NCBI RefSeq assembly: GCF_020329505.1
Contig: NZ_JAGKJJ010000011.1
Span: 62,001-126,000, forward strand
Origin: Bradyrhizobium semiaridum
GTDB taxonomy: Bacteria; Pseudomonadota; Alphaproteobacteria; Rhizobiales; Xanthobacteraceae
Direction of reading: 5' to 3'
DNA: 64,000 nt
The notes beneath the pieces are model-generated. The model made no database searches, was not told where the DNA came from, and saw only the letters and a program-made list of their open reading frames with translations. Positions 25,152-33,716 of this stretch are shown piece after piece. Every line of letters starts with the position of its first letter. Positions within the stretch are counted from its first letter, which is position 1. A program made the translations under genes and the position numbers.

Positions 25152-26303
25152 ATGCAAACGCTCCCCGACGTTCCGCTCCCCTCCACCATCCGCTCGCGCT
25201 ATGTCGACGGGATCAACGGCCTTCGCATGCACGTGCTGGAGGCCGGCTTCGAGACGCCGGGGCGGCCCTGCCTGTTGCTGCTGCACGGATTTCCCGAGCT
25301 GGCGTTCTCCTGGCGCAAGGTCATGCCGGCGCTGGCCGCTGCCGGCTATCACGTGATCGCGCCGGACCAGCGCGGCTATGGCCGCACCACCGGCTGGAGC
25401 GCCGACTATGACGGCGATCTCACGCCGTTCCGCCTGCCCAACATGGTGCGCGATGCGCTCGGGCTGGTGGCGGCGTTCGGCTACCGGCATGTCGATGGGG
25501 TGATCGGGCATGATGCCGGCTCGTCGGTCGCGGCGTGGTGCGCGACAATCCGGCCCGACGTGTTCCGCGCCGTCGTGATGATGAGCGCGCCGTTCGCGGG
25601 ACCGCCATCGCTGCCGTTCAACACCGCGAATGAACGGGCGAAGCCCACAACCGAAGATCCCGTGCACCGCGAGCTGGCGGCGCTGCCGCGGCCGCGCAAG
25701 CATTACCAATGGTACTATTCGACGCGACCGGCCAATGCCGACATGCATCGCGCGCCGCAGGGCGTGCACGATTTCTTGCGCGCCTACTACCATCACAAGA
25801 GCGCGGACTGGAAAGACAACAAGCCGTATCCGCTCCAATCATGGTCGGCCGGCGAGCTGGCCAAGCTGCCGACCTACTACATCATGGATCTCGCCAAGGA
25901 CATGGCGGCGACCGTCGCCGAAGAGATGCCCTCGCGCGAGGCGATCGCCGCCAACACATGGCTGCCGGAGCATGAGCTTTCCTATTACAGCGCCGAGTAC
26001 GGGCGCACGGGTTTCCAGGGCGGGCTGCAATGGTATCGCTGCGGCACGTCCGGCATTTTCACGCCGGAATTGCAGACCTGGGGCGGCCGCACCATCGACC
26101 AGCCCTCCGCCTTCATCTCCGGCAAGCAGGATTGGGGCACCTACCAGCGGCCCGGCGTGTTCGAGGCGATGCAGGGCAAGGCCTGCACGAAAATGATCGG
26201 CTGCCATCTGATCGAGAGTGCCGGCCATTGGGTGCAGCAGGAGCAGCCCGCCGAGGTCAGCCGCCTCCTGCTCGAATTCCTGCGTGAAGCGCAGGCGAAT
26301 TGA
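25152..26303 (+). CDS. Alpha/beta-hydrolase, epoxide hydrolase-like
   Basis: A 383-residue alpha/beta-hydrolase. HGFPE (45-49) forms the oxyanion hole, and the nucleophile elbow GHDAGS (119-124) carries Asp121, as in epoxide hydrolases and haloalkane dehalogenases. The C-terminal catalytic His is in ESAGHWVQQEQP. A cap domain with several Tyr lies in between (HYQWYYSTRP, TYYIMD). The long cap and size favour epoxide hydrolase over dehalogenase. AGGTGA precedes ATG 25152. It opens an epoxide to a diol; substrate unknown. Confidence 0.84.
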   Translation: MQTLPDVPLPSTIRSRYVDGINGLRMHVLEAGFETPGRPCLLLLHGFPELAFSWRKVMPALAAAGYHVIAPDQRGYGRTTGWSADYDGDLTPFRLPNMVRDALGLVAAFGYRHVDGVIGHDAGSSVAAWCATIRPDVFRAVVMMSAPFAGPPSLPFNTANERAKPTTEDPVHRELAALPRPRKHYQWYYSTRPANADMHRAPQGVHDFLRAYYHHKSADWKDNKPYPLQSWSAGELAKLPTYYIMDLAKDMAATVAEEMPSREAIAANTWLPEHELSYYSAEYGRTGFQGGLQWYRCGTSGIFTPELQTWGGRTIDQPSAFISGKQDWGTYQRPGVFEAMQGKACTKMIGCHLIESAGHWVQQEQPAEVSRLLLEFLREAQAN

Positions 26304-26322
26304 CCCGGCCAGCGCCTGCGCT

Positions 26323-26347
26323 ATAGTTTAGAATTATTCTAAACTAT
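26323..26347 (+). promoter_or_regulatory. Irr-binding iron control element (ICE) of mbfA
   Basis: Arms ATAGTTTAGAAT and ATTCTAAACTAT form a perfect 12-bp inverted repeat around one T. The core TTTAGAA...TTCTAAA is the ICE motif bound by Irr in Bradyrhizobium. It ends 16 bp before the GTG start of mbfA, a position that would block transcription initiation, so Irr repression under low iron is expected. Confidence 0.88.
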
Positions 26348-26363
26348 GGAGACAGGCGCCGCC

Positions 26364-27335
26364 GTGAAGAATTTCGCCGATCTAACCGAGCGCGAGGTGC
26401 TGGCGGTCGCGATCGCCTCCGAGGAGGAGGATAGCCGCATCTACATGAGCTTCGCTGAGGATCTCACGGAGCGCTATCCCGATACCGCAAAGATCTTCGA
26501 GGAGATGGCCGAGGAGGAGCGTGGCCACCGCCACCGGCTGCTCGAGCTCTACGAGCAGCGCTTCGGCCCCAATCTGCCGCCGATCCGGCGCGAGGACGTC
26601 AAGGGCTTTCTTCGCCGCCGCCCGATCTGGCTGACCAAGAACCTGCCGCTCGACACCATCCGCAAGGAAGTCGAGACCATGGAGCTGGAAGCCGAGCGCT
26701 TCTACGCCAAGGCCGCCGAGAAGGCCGAGGACGTCGGCGTACGCCGGCTGCTGGGCGACCTCGCCGAGGAGGAGAAGCATCACGAGAACCTCGCGGTGAA
26801 ATTGACCGACGAGATCCTCCAGCCCAACGTCCGCGCCGAGGAAGACCGCACGCGGCGGCGAATGTTCGTCCTGCAATATGTGCAGCCGGGCCTTGCGGGA
26901 TTGATGGACGGCTCGGTCTCGACCCTGGCGCCGCTGTTCGCTGCGGCCTTCGCCACGCATAACAACTGGCAGACCTTCGTGGTCGGGCTCGCCGCCTCGA
27001 TCGGCGCCGGCATCAGCATGGGCTTTGCGGAAGCTTTGTCCGACGACGGCTCGCTGACCGGTCGCGGCTCGCCCTGGCTTCGCGGCCTGACCTGCGGACT
27101 GATGACGACGCTCGGCGGTTTGGGCCATACCCTTCCCTATCTCGTGCCGGATGCATGGCCGAACGCGTTCTGGATCGCGACCGCGATCGCCGGCATTGTG
27201 GTGTTCTTCGAATTGTGGGCGATCGCCTTCATCCGCGCCCGCTACATGGACACGCCGTTCCTGCAGGCGGTGTTCCAGATCGTGCTCGGCGGCGCGATCG
27301 TGCTCGCAGTGGGAATTTTGATCGGCGCGGCGTAG
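26364..27335 (+). CDS. mbfA: Membrane-bound ferritin-like iron exporter MbfA (rubrerythrin-VIT fusion)
   Basis: A 323-residue protein. The N-terminal ferritin/rubrerythrin domain (about 1-150) has two EExxH di-iron half-motifs, EEERGHRHR near 50 and EEEKHHENL near 133. A C-terminal VIT1-like membrane domain (about 165-323) has [20 protein letters not shown] and several helices. In Bradyrhizobium, MbfA exports iron and protects against iron and peroxide stress. GTG 26364 with GGAGACAGG upstream was chosen; ATG 26346 lies inside the Irr operator and has no ribosome site. A perfect ICE is directly upstream. Confidence 0.9.
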   Translation: MKNFADLTEREVLAVAIASEEEDSRIYMSFAEDLTERYPDTAKIFEEMAEEERGHRHRLLELYEQRFGPNLPPIRREDVKGFLRRRPIWLTKNLPLDTIRKEVETMELEAERFYAKAAEKAEDVGVRRLLGDLAEEEKHHENLAVKLTDEILQPNVRAEEDRTRRRMFVLQYVQPGLAGLMDGSVSTLAPLFAAAFATHNNWQTFVVGLAASIGAGISMGFAEALSDDGSLTGRGSPWLRGLTCGLMTTLGGLGHTLPYLVPDAWPNAFWIATAIAGIVVFFELWAIAFIRARYMDTPFLQAVFQIVLGGAIVLAVGILIGAA

Positions 27336-27348
27336 AAGTCGACACTTC

Positions 27349-27488
27349 TCCCTCTCCCCGTTCTTACGGGAGAGGGTCGGGGTGAGGGGCTTTTTCAACC
27401 AGCGCAATACGCGGTGAGTCCCCCTCACCCGGATCACATTCCGCTTCGCTCCATGTGATCCGGCCTCTCCCCGCAAGCGGGCGAGGTG
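27349..27488. repeat. Dispersed intergenic repeat (family A)
   Basis: CTTCTCCCTCTCCCCGTTC faces CGGGAGAGGGTCGGGGTGAG, and then CCCCTCACCCGGATCACATT and ATGTGATCCGGCCTCTCCCC give a second hairpin. It occupies most of the mbfA-amidase gap. The rest of the gap to 27627 holds no recognisable gene or promoter. Confidence 0.72.
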
Positions 27489-27626
27489 AACGCGCTCCTG
27501 ATCGCACAAATCAATTCCGGTCAAACGCAGCTTCCGCGTTGCGGCTACACCCACGACGGCCCCAGCGCTTGCGGGCCGTGGACAAACTGCGCATCATCGA
27601 TGCCAACAACAAACCGGGAGCACGCC

Positions 27627-29099
27627 GTGGCCAAATCGCAATGGAGTTTCAAGACCGCCGTCGAACTGTCGGCGGCGCTGCGCAACAAGCAGGTTTCGGC
27701 GGTCGAACTCGCGGAGGATGCGATCGGCCGCATCGAGCGGCACGACGGCAAGGTCAACGCGATCTGTGTACGCGATTTCGAGCGCGGCCTCACTGCTGCC
27801 CGCGCCGCCGATGCCGCGATCGCGCGCGGCGAGCACAGGCCGCTGCTCGGCATCCCCATGACGGTGAAGGAGTCCTACAACGTCGCGGAGCTGCCGACGA
27901 CCTGGGGTTTCCTGCCGCACAAGGATTTTGTGCCGTCCGAGGACGCGCTGCCGATCACGCGGGTGAAGGACGCCGGCGGCGTGATTCTCGGCAAGACCAA
28001 CGTGCCAGTCGGCCTCGCGGACTGGCAGAGCTACAACGAGATCTACGGCACCACCAACAATCCCTACGATCTCGGCCGTACGCCGGGCGGCTCCTCCGGC
28101 GGTTCGTCGGCGGCGCTGGCCGCGGGCTATGGCGCGCTGTCGCTTGGCTCCGATATCGGCGGCTCGCTGCGCGTGCCGGCGTTTCACTGCGGCATCTATG
28201 CGCACAAGCCGACCTTCAACCTGCTCGCCTCGCGCGGCCACACCGCGCCGCCGCTGGCGCCGCTGACCTATGAGCGCGACCTCGCGGTGATCGGCCCGAT
28301 GGCGCGCGGCGCGGCCGACCTCTCGCTCCTGCTCGACGTGATGGCCGGTCCCGATCCGCTGGAGGCGGGCATAGCCTACAAGCTCGACCTGCCGGCGGCG
28401 CGGCACGCGAGCCTGAAGGATTTCCGCATCCTCGTCATCGACACCGATCCCGTGCTGCCGACCGACAAGGCGGTTCGCGGCAGCATCGACAAGCTTGCCA
28501 GCAACCTCGACAAGGCCGGCGCCAAGGTCTCGCGGTCCAGCCCGCTGCTGCCGGACTTCGCGGCGTCGTCGCGGCTCTATATGCGGATGCTGCTGTCGTT
28601 CCTCGGCGCGACCTTTCCGCCCGAAATCTATTCCGGCGCCTGCGCAGCGGCGGCCGCACTGCCGGCCAGCGATACCAGCCTGCAGGCCGAGCGGCTGCGC
28701 GGCATCGCGCTTAGCCATCGCGACTGGGTGCACGCGACGGGCGCTCGCGCCCGGCTGCGCGCAGAGTGGCGCGAGCTGTTCAAGGCGTTCGACGCGGTGA
28801 TCTGCCCGATCATGCCGACGCCGGCCTATCCGCACGATCATGCGCCCGACCAGGAGCAGCGCCGCGTCCTGATCGACGGCGAACCGCGCGTCTACACCGA
28901 CCAGCTCGCTTGGCCCGGCATCGCCACCCTGCCCGGCCTGCCATCCACCGCGATTCCGACCGGCTTTGCACCCGACGGACTGCCGGTCGGCGTGCAGATC
29001 GTCGGTCCCTGGCTCGAGGACCGCACGCCGCTCAAGCTCGCCGAGCTGATCGAGCGCGAGTTCGGCGGCTTCGTGCCGCCGACGATGTTTGATGATTGA
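27627..29099 (+). CDS. Amidase (amidase-signature family)
   Basis: A 490-residue amidase-signature enzyme. The Ser-cisSer-Lys triad is intact: Lys81 in GIPMTVKESYN, the Ser pair in RTPGGSSGGSSAAL (about 152-165), and nucleophile Ser180 in LGSDIGGSLRVPAF. The C-terminal LPVGVQIVGPWLEDRTPL is typical. GTG 27627 with GGGAG upstream was chosen; a longer frame to 27486 runs into a repeat. It hydrolyses an amide to acid plus ammonia; substrate not predictable. Confidence 0.9.
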   Translation: MAKSQWSFKTAVELSAALRNKQVSAVELAEDAIGRIERHDGKVNAICVRDFERGLTAARAADAAIARGEHRPLLGIPMTVKESYNVAELPTTWGFLPHKDFVPSEDALPITRVKDAGGVILGKTNVPVGLADWQSYNEIYGTTNNPYDLGRTPGGSSGGSSAALAAGYGALSLGSDIGGSLRVPAFHCGIYAHKPTFNLLASRGHTAPPLAPLTYERDLAVIGPMARGAADLSLLLDVMAGPDPLEAGIAYKLDLPAARHASLKDFRILVIDTDPVLPTDKAVRGSIDKLASNLDKAGAKVSRSSPLLPDFAASSRLYMRMLLSFLGATFPPEIYSGACAAAAALPASDTSLQAERLRGIALSHRDWVHATGARARLRAEWRELFKAFDAVICPIMPTPAYPHDHAPDQEQRRVLIDGEPRVYTDQLAWPGIATLPGLPSTAIPTGFAPDGLPVGVQIVGPWLEDRTPLKLAELIEREFGGFVPPTMFDD

Positions 29100-29112
29100 G
29101 TGAGGGCATTAC

Positions 29113-29199
29113 CGTCATTGCGAGCGAAGCGAAGCAATCCATATATCCACTTGCGCGGAGGCATGGACTGCTTCGTCGCTTTGCTCCTCGCAATGACGA
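29113..29199. repeat. Dispersed palindromic repeat (family D)
   Basis: CGTCATTGCGAGCGAAGCGA and AGCAATCCAT are mirrored by ATGGACTGCTTCGTCGCTTT and CGCAATGACG. A fragment of the same family is near 9207. It lies between the amidase and NTF2-like genes. Confidence 0.75.
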
Positions 29200-29218
29200 G
29201 GGTGAGATGGGAGGAAGA

Positions 29219-29572
29219 ATGAGCAGCGATCTCGAGGAACTGGCAAAACTCAACAAGGACTACGTCGATTCCGTGCAGAACTGCGACGTCAAGCGTTTCG
29301 ACGAAATCCTGGCGCAGGACTTCTATTGCAGCAATCCCGACAAGAGCCTGGTCGACCGCGCCGGGTTCCTGAAGCAGACCGCGATCCCGGTGAAGATCAA
29401 GGGCCTCAAGGCCGAGGACGTCAAGATCCGCATCCTCGGCGACTTCGCCATCATCCATGCCCGCACCAGCTACACCAACGCGGACGGCGAGCCCGCGCAC
29501 GGCCGCTACACCGATTGCTGGTCGAGGCAGAACGGCAAGTGGCTGGCGGTGTCGGCGCACGTGTCGCGGTGA
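29219..29572 (+). CDS. NTF2-like (SnoaL/DUF4440-type) protein
   Basis: A 117-residue single-domain protein of the nuclear-transport-factor-2 fold: LAKLNKDYVDSVQNCDVKRF, DEILAQDFYCSNPDKSLVDR, FAIIHARTSYTNADGEPAHG and DCWSRQNGKWLAVSAHVSR. It forms a cone-shaped pocket that may bind or isomerise a small molecule. GGGAGGAAGA precedes ATG 29219; the in-frame extension runs back into a repeat and was rejected. A 16-bp hairpin starts immediately after its stop. Confidence 0.82.
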   Translation: MSSDLEELAKLNKDYVDSVQNCDVKRFDEILAQDFYCSNPDKSLVDRAGFLKQTAIPVKIKGLKAEDVKIRILGDFAIIHARTSYTNADGEPAHGRYTDCWSRQNGKWLAVSAHVSR

Positions 29573-29609
29573 CTTCACCTCTCCCCGCTCTTCGCGGGGA
29601 GAGGTGAAG
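29573..29609 (+). terminator. Hairpin immediately after the NTF2-like gene
   Basis: A perfect 16-bp stem (CTTCACCTCTCCCCGC with GCGGGGAGAGGTGAAG) around TCTTC begins at the base after the TGA. No U-tract follows, so it may be a Rho-assisted terminator or a 3' stability hairpin. It is also a half-unit of repeat family A. Confidence 0.5.
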
Positions 29610-29718
29610 CCGGAGCGAAGCGCAGGCGGCCGAGGGGCAAGGCATACTGGACGCGGCGATCGCAACAATCTGCGAATCCGGAGTCGGAAAGGCTTTCGAC
29701 GTTGTCAGAGTCGTGTCC

Positions 29719-29786
29719 GGCCCCTCACCCGGATCGCATCTTGCGATGCGATCCGACCTCTCCCCGCAAAGGGCGGGGAGAGGTCG
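29719..29786. repeat. Dispersed intergenic repeat (family A)
   Basis: GCCCCTCACCCGGATCGCAT, then CTTGCGATGCGATCCG and CCTCTCCCCGCAAAGGGCGG, then GGAGAGG: two nested hairpins in the convergent gap before the alcohol dehydrogenase gene. Confidence 0.72.
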
Positions 29787-29793
29787 AAGAAGA

Positions 29794-30882
29794 TCAGCTG
29801 TCAAACATGATTACGCTGCGCAGCGTCTTGCCGGCCTTCATATTGGCAAAACCTTCGTTGATCTCTGACAGCTTCAGCTTGGCCGAGATCCAGTCCTCCA
29901 GATGCAGCTTGCCGCGCATGTAAAAGTCGACGAGGCGCGGCATGTCGACCCGGAAGTGGTTGGAGCCCATCGACGAGCCCTGGATGCGGCGCTCGCGCAG
30001 GAAGTCGAACCCGTGCAGCTCGATCTTCTGGCCGAACGGGATCATGCCGACGATGGTCGCGGTGCCGCCGGGCGCCAGCATGCCGAACGCCTGTTCGGCG
30101 GTGTCCTTGCGGCCGAGCACCTCGAAGGAATGCTGCACACCGCCGCCGGTCAGCTCGCGCACCTGCTGCACGACGTCGCCGCGGGCAGGATCGACGATGT
30201 CGGTGGCGCCGAGTTTCGTCGCCAGCTGCAGCTTGGCCGGGTTGGTGTCGATCGCGATGATGCGGCCGGCGCCGGCGATCTGCGCGCCGTTGATCGCGGC
30301 CATGCCCACGCCGCCGCAGCCGATCACTGCCACGGTCTCGCCGGCGGTCACCTTCGCGGTGTTGACCACGGCGCCATAGCCGGTGATGACGCCGCAGCCG
30401 ATCAGCGCGGCGAGATCGAGCGGCATCTCCTTCTTGATCTTCACGATGGCGTTCTCGTGCACCAGCATCTGCTCGGCGAACGACGACAGGTTGAGGAACT
30501 GGTTGAGCTTCTCCGGCCTGTTCCAAGACAACCGGTTGGAGGCGCCGGGCAGCATCTTCACCGTGGTGTCCGTGCACAGCACGGTGCGGCCGGTGGTGCA
30601 ATTGTCGCAGGTGCCGCAGAACACTGACAGGCACGTCACGACGTGATCGCCGGGCTTCACATAGTTGACGTCGGAGCCGACCTTCTCGACGACGCCGGCC
30701 GATTCATGGCCGAGCACCGCGGGCAGCGGATGCGGATACAGGCCTTCCATGAAGTGCAGGTCGGAATGGCAGAGGCCCGCGACCGCGGTGCGGATCAGGA
30801 CCTCGCGCGGCCCCGGATTGGGCAGGCTGACATCCTCGATCACCAGCGGCTTGTTGACTTCATGCAGGACGGCGGCCTTCAT
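29794..30882 (-). CDS. Zinc-dependent alcohol dehydrogenase
   Basis: A 362-residue MDR-family dehydrogenase. Catalytic zinc ligands Cys38 (AGLCHSDLHFM) and His59 (VLGHESAG) are present, and the four structural-zinc cysteines are at 89, 92, 95 and 103 (CGTCDNC then LC). NAD-binding VIGCGGVGMAAINGA is near 187, followed by IIAIDTNPAKL, whose Asp favours NAD. It oxidises an alcohol or reduces an aldehyde; related proteins include class III and long-chain types. The start MKAAVLHEVNKPLV matches the family. Confidence 0.9.
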   Translation of the reverse strand: MKAAVLHEVNKPLVIEDVSLPNPGPREVLIRTAVAGLCHSDLHFMEGLYPHPLPAVLGHESAGVVEKVGSDVNYVKPGDHVVTCLSVFCGTCDNCTTGRTVLCTDTTVKMLPGASNRLSWNRPEKLNQFLNLSSFAEQMLVHENAIVKIKKEMPLDLAALIGCGVITGYGAVVNTAKVTAGETVAVIGCGGVGMAAINGAQIAGAGRIIAIDTNPAKLQLATKLGATDIVDPARGDVVQQVRELTGGGVQHSFEVLGRKDTAEQAFGMLAPGGTATIVGMIPFGQKIELHGFDFLRERRIQGSSMGSNHFRVDMPRLVDFYMRGKLHLEDWISAKLKLSEINEGFANMKAGKTLRSVIMFDS

Positions 30883-30915
30883 CGGGTTTCCTCATGTTTA
30901 TTGTTTTGCACGCTC

Positions 30916-31043
30916 TCCACCTCTCCCGTAGGGAGAGGTGGAGCGCATCGAAGATGCGATCCGGGTGAGGGGCTCAGGTCTCTCGATAGAGCGTGCCCCC
31001 TCACGCGGATCGCTGGCGCGATCCGACCGCTCCAATGGAGAGG
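30916..31043. repeat. Dispersed intergenic repeat (family A)
   Basis: CCACCTCTCCCGTAGGGAGA and GGTGG form one hairpin; GCGCATCGAAGATGCGATCC with GGATCGCTGGCGCGATCC follow, plus GGTGAGGGGC and GCCCCCTCACGC facing each other. It lies between the AidB-like and alcohol dehydrogenase genes, both on the minus strand. Confidence 0.72.
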
Positions 31044-31071
31044 TAAGAATGCGCAAGCAGCACGAATGAGC

Positions 31072-32850
31072 CTACGCTGCGACGAGCAATTCGCCAACCT
31101 CGGCCATGCCGATGGCGCGATCGCCCAGCAGGTGCTCGGTCATCGTGCGCTGAAGGGTATTTTCCGTGAGCCGGAACGGATCGCCCGGCGTCACGCGGTG
31201 GTCGATCACCATCCGCGACAGCAGCAGCCGGCGCGCATCGCCGCGCATCTCGTGGATGCGGCCGCCTTCCCAGGCCAGCGCCACCGCGCTGGCGACATGA
31301 TAGAGCAGGCTGGTGGCGCGGCGCGCATCGCCCTCATTGTCGATGCGGCCGGCGACTTCGCGCGCAAAACCGACCGCGCGGTCGCTGAGATCGCGCAGGC
31401 GATTGCGCCAGGCCTGCGGCACATTCGGGCTGTCGTCGAGCCGCGCATGCAGGTCGGCAGCGAGCGCAGTGTCGGCGCCATGGCGGCCGACCGCGCGCTT
31501 CAGCGCGTCGATCGCCACGATGTTGCCGGTGCCTTCCCAGATCGAGCCGAGATGCGCGTCGCGCAACAGGCGCGGCGTGACGAATTCCTCGATGTAGCCG
31601 ATGCCGCCGCGCATCTCCATCGCATCGCCGCAGACCTTGCGGGCATCGCGGGTGGCGCGGAATTTCAGGGTCGGGGTCAGGATGCGGAGCAGCGCGGCTG
31701 CATCCTGGCTACCGGCCTCGGCGCGGTCGAGCGCGTCGGCTGTAAGAAAACTCATCGACAGCGCCTGCTCGGTCGGCAGCAGGATCTTCATCAATTGGCG
31801 CCGCGCCAGCGGCAGGTCGATAATGCGCTGGCCGAACACGACGCGGTTTCGCGCGACCGTGATCGCATCGTGCCAGGCGCGGCGCATCAGCGCGGTGGAC
31901 TTCACGCCGTTGCTGAGCCGTGAGGAGTTCACCATCTCGGCCATTTGCACAAAGCCGCGGTCGAGCTTGCCGACCGCATAGGCGATCGCGCCGTCGAACT
32001 TGATCTCGCCCGAGGCCATCGAGCGGGTGCCGAGCTTGTCCTTCAGCCGCACGATCCGGTAATGGTTCTGCGATCCGTCGTCGAGGAAACGCGGCATCAG
32101 GAACAGGCCGACGCCGCGCGTGCCCGGCCCCGCGCCCTCGGGCCGCGCCAGCAGCATCACCACCTTGGCATCGGCGTTCGAGCAGAACCATTTCTCGCCA
32201 TAGAGCCGCCAGTGGTCGCCCTCCTGCACCGCGCGCGTCGTCAGCGTGCCGACATCGGACCCGCCTTCCTTCTCGGTCATGAACTGGCCGCCCTGAGTCA
32301 GCTTGCTCATGTCGATCTGGGTCAGGCCGTCGAGATATTTCGCCTTCAAAGCTTCGCTGCCGAAATTCGCCAGCAGCTTGGCGCAACCGTCGGTGACGTT
32401 GATCGGGCAGCCCATACCGAATTCGGTCTGGTTGAACAGGAACGTGAAGGCATGTTTTGCGACCACGGGATATTTGTCGGGCCAGCCCATGATACCCTTG
32501 CGGAGCGACAGCGCGTGAATGCCGAACTCGCCGAACGCGATCTTCTCGATCTCCCGATAGGCCGGGTGATATTCGATGTGCTGGACGTCGCGGCCGAACT
32601 TGTCGCGCGCATGCAGCACCGGCGTGTGGCGGTCGGCGAGCCGCGCGCATTCGTCGAGATAGCCGCCGGCGAGGCCTCCGAGGCGGTCGAGATGCGGCTC
32701 GATATGGCGGAACAGGGCGTCGGGCAGGTGCAGCTTGAGCAAATCCGTCAGCGCCGGATCGGCCCGATAGAAGTTCATTCCCGTCGTGTCGGGGGCCAAC
32801 AATCCCGGCTGGCTGGCCGAAGATGGAAAATCTTGCTTGAGCGGCTGCAT
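31072..32850 (-). CDS. AidB-like acyl-CoA dehydrogenase
   Basis: A 592-residue acyl-CoA dehydrogenase of the long AidB-like subgroup. An extended N-terminal domain (about 1-150) precedes FGMGCPINVTDGCAKL, TEKEGGSDVGTLTTRAVQEG and WFCSNADAKVVMLLARPEG. The C-terminal core is GDAMEMRGGIGYIEEF then LGSIWEGTGNIVAIDALKRA, where Glu of WEGT is the expected catalytic base. The extra C-terminal helices match AidB. ATG 32850 was chosen over 32874. Substrate unknown; AidB itself binds DNA, which is not shown here. Confidence 0.87.
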   Translation of the reverse strand: MQPLKQDFPSSASQPGLLAPDTTGMNFYRADPALTDLLKLHLPDALFRHIEPHLDRLGGLAGGYLDECARLADRHTPVLHARDKFGRDVQHIEYHPAYREIEKIAFGEFGIHALSLRKGIMGWPDKYPVVAKHAFTFLFNQTEFGMGCPINVTDGCAKLLANFGSEALKAKYLDGLTQIDMSKLTQGGQFMTEKEGGSDVGTLTTRAVQEGDHWRLYGEKWFCSNADAKVVMLLARPEGAGPGTRGVGLFLMPRFLDDGSQNHYRIVRLKDKLGTRSMASGEIKFDGAIAYAVGKLDRGFVQMAEMVNSSRLSNGVKSTALMRRAWHDAITVARNRVVFGQRIIDLPLARRQLMKILLPTEQALSMSFLTADALDRAEAGSQDAAALLRILTPTLKFRATRDARKVCGDAMEMRGGIGYIEEFVTPRLLRDAHLGSIWEGTGNIVAIDALKRAVGRHGADTALAADLHARLDDSPNVPQAWRNRLRDLSDRAVGFAREVAGRIDNEGDARRATSLLYHVASAVALAWEGGRIHEMRGDARRLLLSRMVIDHRVTPGDPFRLTENTLQRTMTEHLLGDRAIGMAEVGELLVAA

Positions 32851-32921
32851 TGAATTCCCGGCTGCGTTCCTCATGTCTTCAGGCAAGACTATCCTCCCCC
32901 GGCAGCGCAAAGGAAAGCCCA

Positions 32922-33623
32922 ATGGACATCCCAAAATACAAGATCGCCCTGATCGTCGGCGCCGGCGAAGGCCTCAGCGCCTCGCTGGCGCGGCTATTTT
33001 CGCGGGAGGGAATTCGCGTGGCGCTGGCCGCGCGCAGCATCGAGAAGCTCGGCGCGCTCTGCACCGAGACCGGTGCGCGCGCCTATGCCTGCGATGCCAC
33101 CAAGGCCGAAGACGTCGAGCGGCTGTTCGGCCTCGTCGAGCGTGAGATCGGAACGCCCGATCTCGTGGTCTACAACGCCAGCGGCCGCTCGCGTGGACCG
33201 TTCGTCGAGCTGGTGCCATCGGAGGTCGAGCGCGCGATCGCGGTGTCGGCGTTCGGCGGCTTCCTGGTGGCGCAGGAGGCGGCCAAGCGCATGGTGCCGA
33301 ACAAGAAGGGCGCGATCCTGTTTACCGGTGCGTCCGCCAGCGTCAAAGGCTATGCGCAATCGGCGCCCTTCGCGATGGGCAAGTTCGCGTTGCGCGGGCT
33401 TGCGCAGAGCATGGCGCGCGAATTGTCACCGCAGGGCATTCATGTCGCGCATTTCGTGATCGACGGCGGCATCCGCAGCGCCGCGCGCACCGAGCCCGCC
33501 GACCGTCCGGACTCGATGCTCGATCCCGACGCGATCGCGCTGAGCTACTGGAACGTGCTGCAGCAGCCGCGCAGCGCCTGGACCTGGGAGCTGGAACTGC
33601 GGCCCTGGGTGGAGAAGTTTTGA
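32922..33623 (+). CDS. SDR-like protein lacking the catalytic tyrosine
   Basis: A 233-residue Rossmann protein. IVGAGEGLSASLARLFSREG (11-30) is the dinucleotide-binding loop, with Ala-Ala-Arg after the second strand suggesting NADP. YNASG is near 84-88, and Ser138 is in FTGASASVKG. At the active-site Tyr position the sequence reads SAPFAMGKFALRG: Phe150 replaces Tyr while Lys154 is kept. This variant recurs in a conserved SDR subfamily, so it may be real and not an error. A dehydrogenase role is therefore uncertain. It is divergent from the AidB-like gene and followed by a crotonase gene. Confidence 0.8.
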   Translation: MDIPKYKIALIVGAGEGLSASLARLFSREGIRVALAARSIEKLGALCTETGARAYACDATKAEDVERLFGLVEREIGTPDLVVYNASGRSRGPFVELVPSEVERAIAVSAFGGFLVAQEAAKRMVPNKKGAILFTGASASVKGYAQSAPFAMGKFALRGLAQSMARELSPQGIHVAHFVIDGGIRSAARTEPADRPDSMLDPDAIALSYWNVLQQPRSAWTWELELRPWVEKF

Positions 33624-33716
33624 GATGACGAGGATCATCCATAAAGCGTAGGTTTACGCGGAAGGAGACCACGTTCGTCATTGCAATGAGGGCAGGAATT
33701 GACCCCGGGAGGAAAC

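Noticed and set aside
26346..26363. ATG 26346 as the mbfA start
   Set aside because: It lies inside the ICE palindrome and has no Shine-Dalgarno, while GTG 26364 has GGAGACAGG and matches the family N-terminus.
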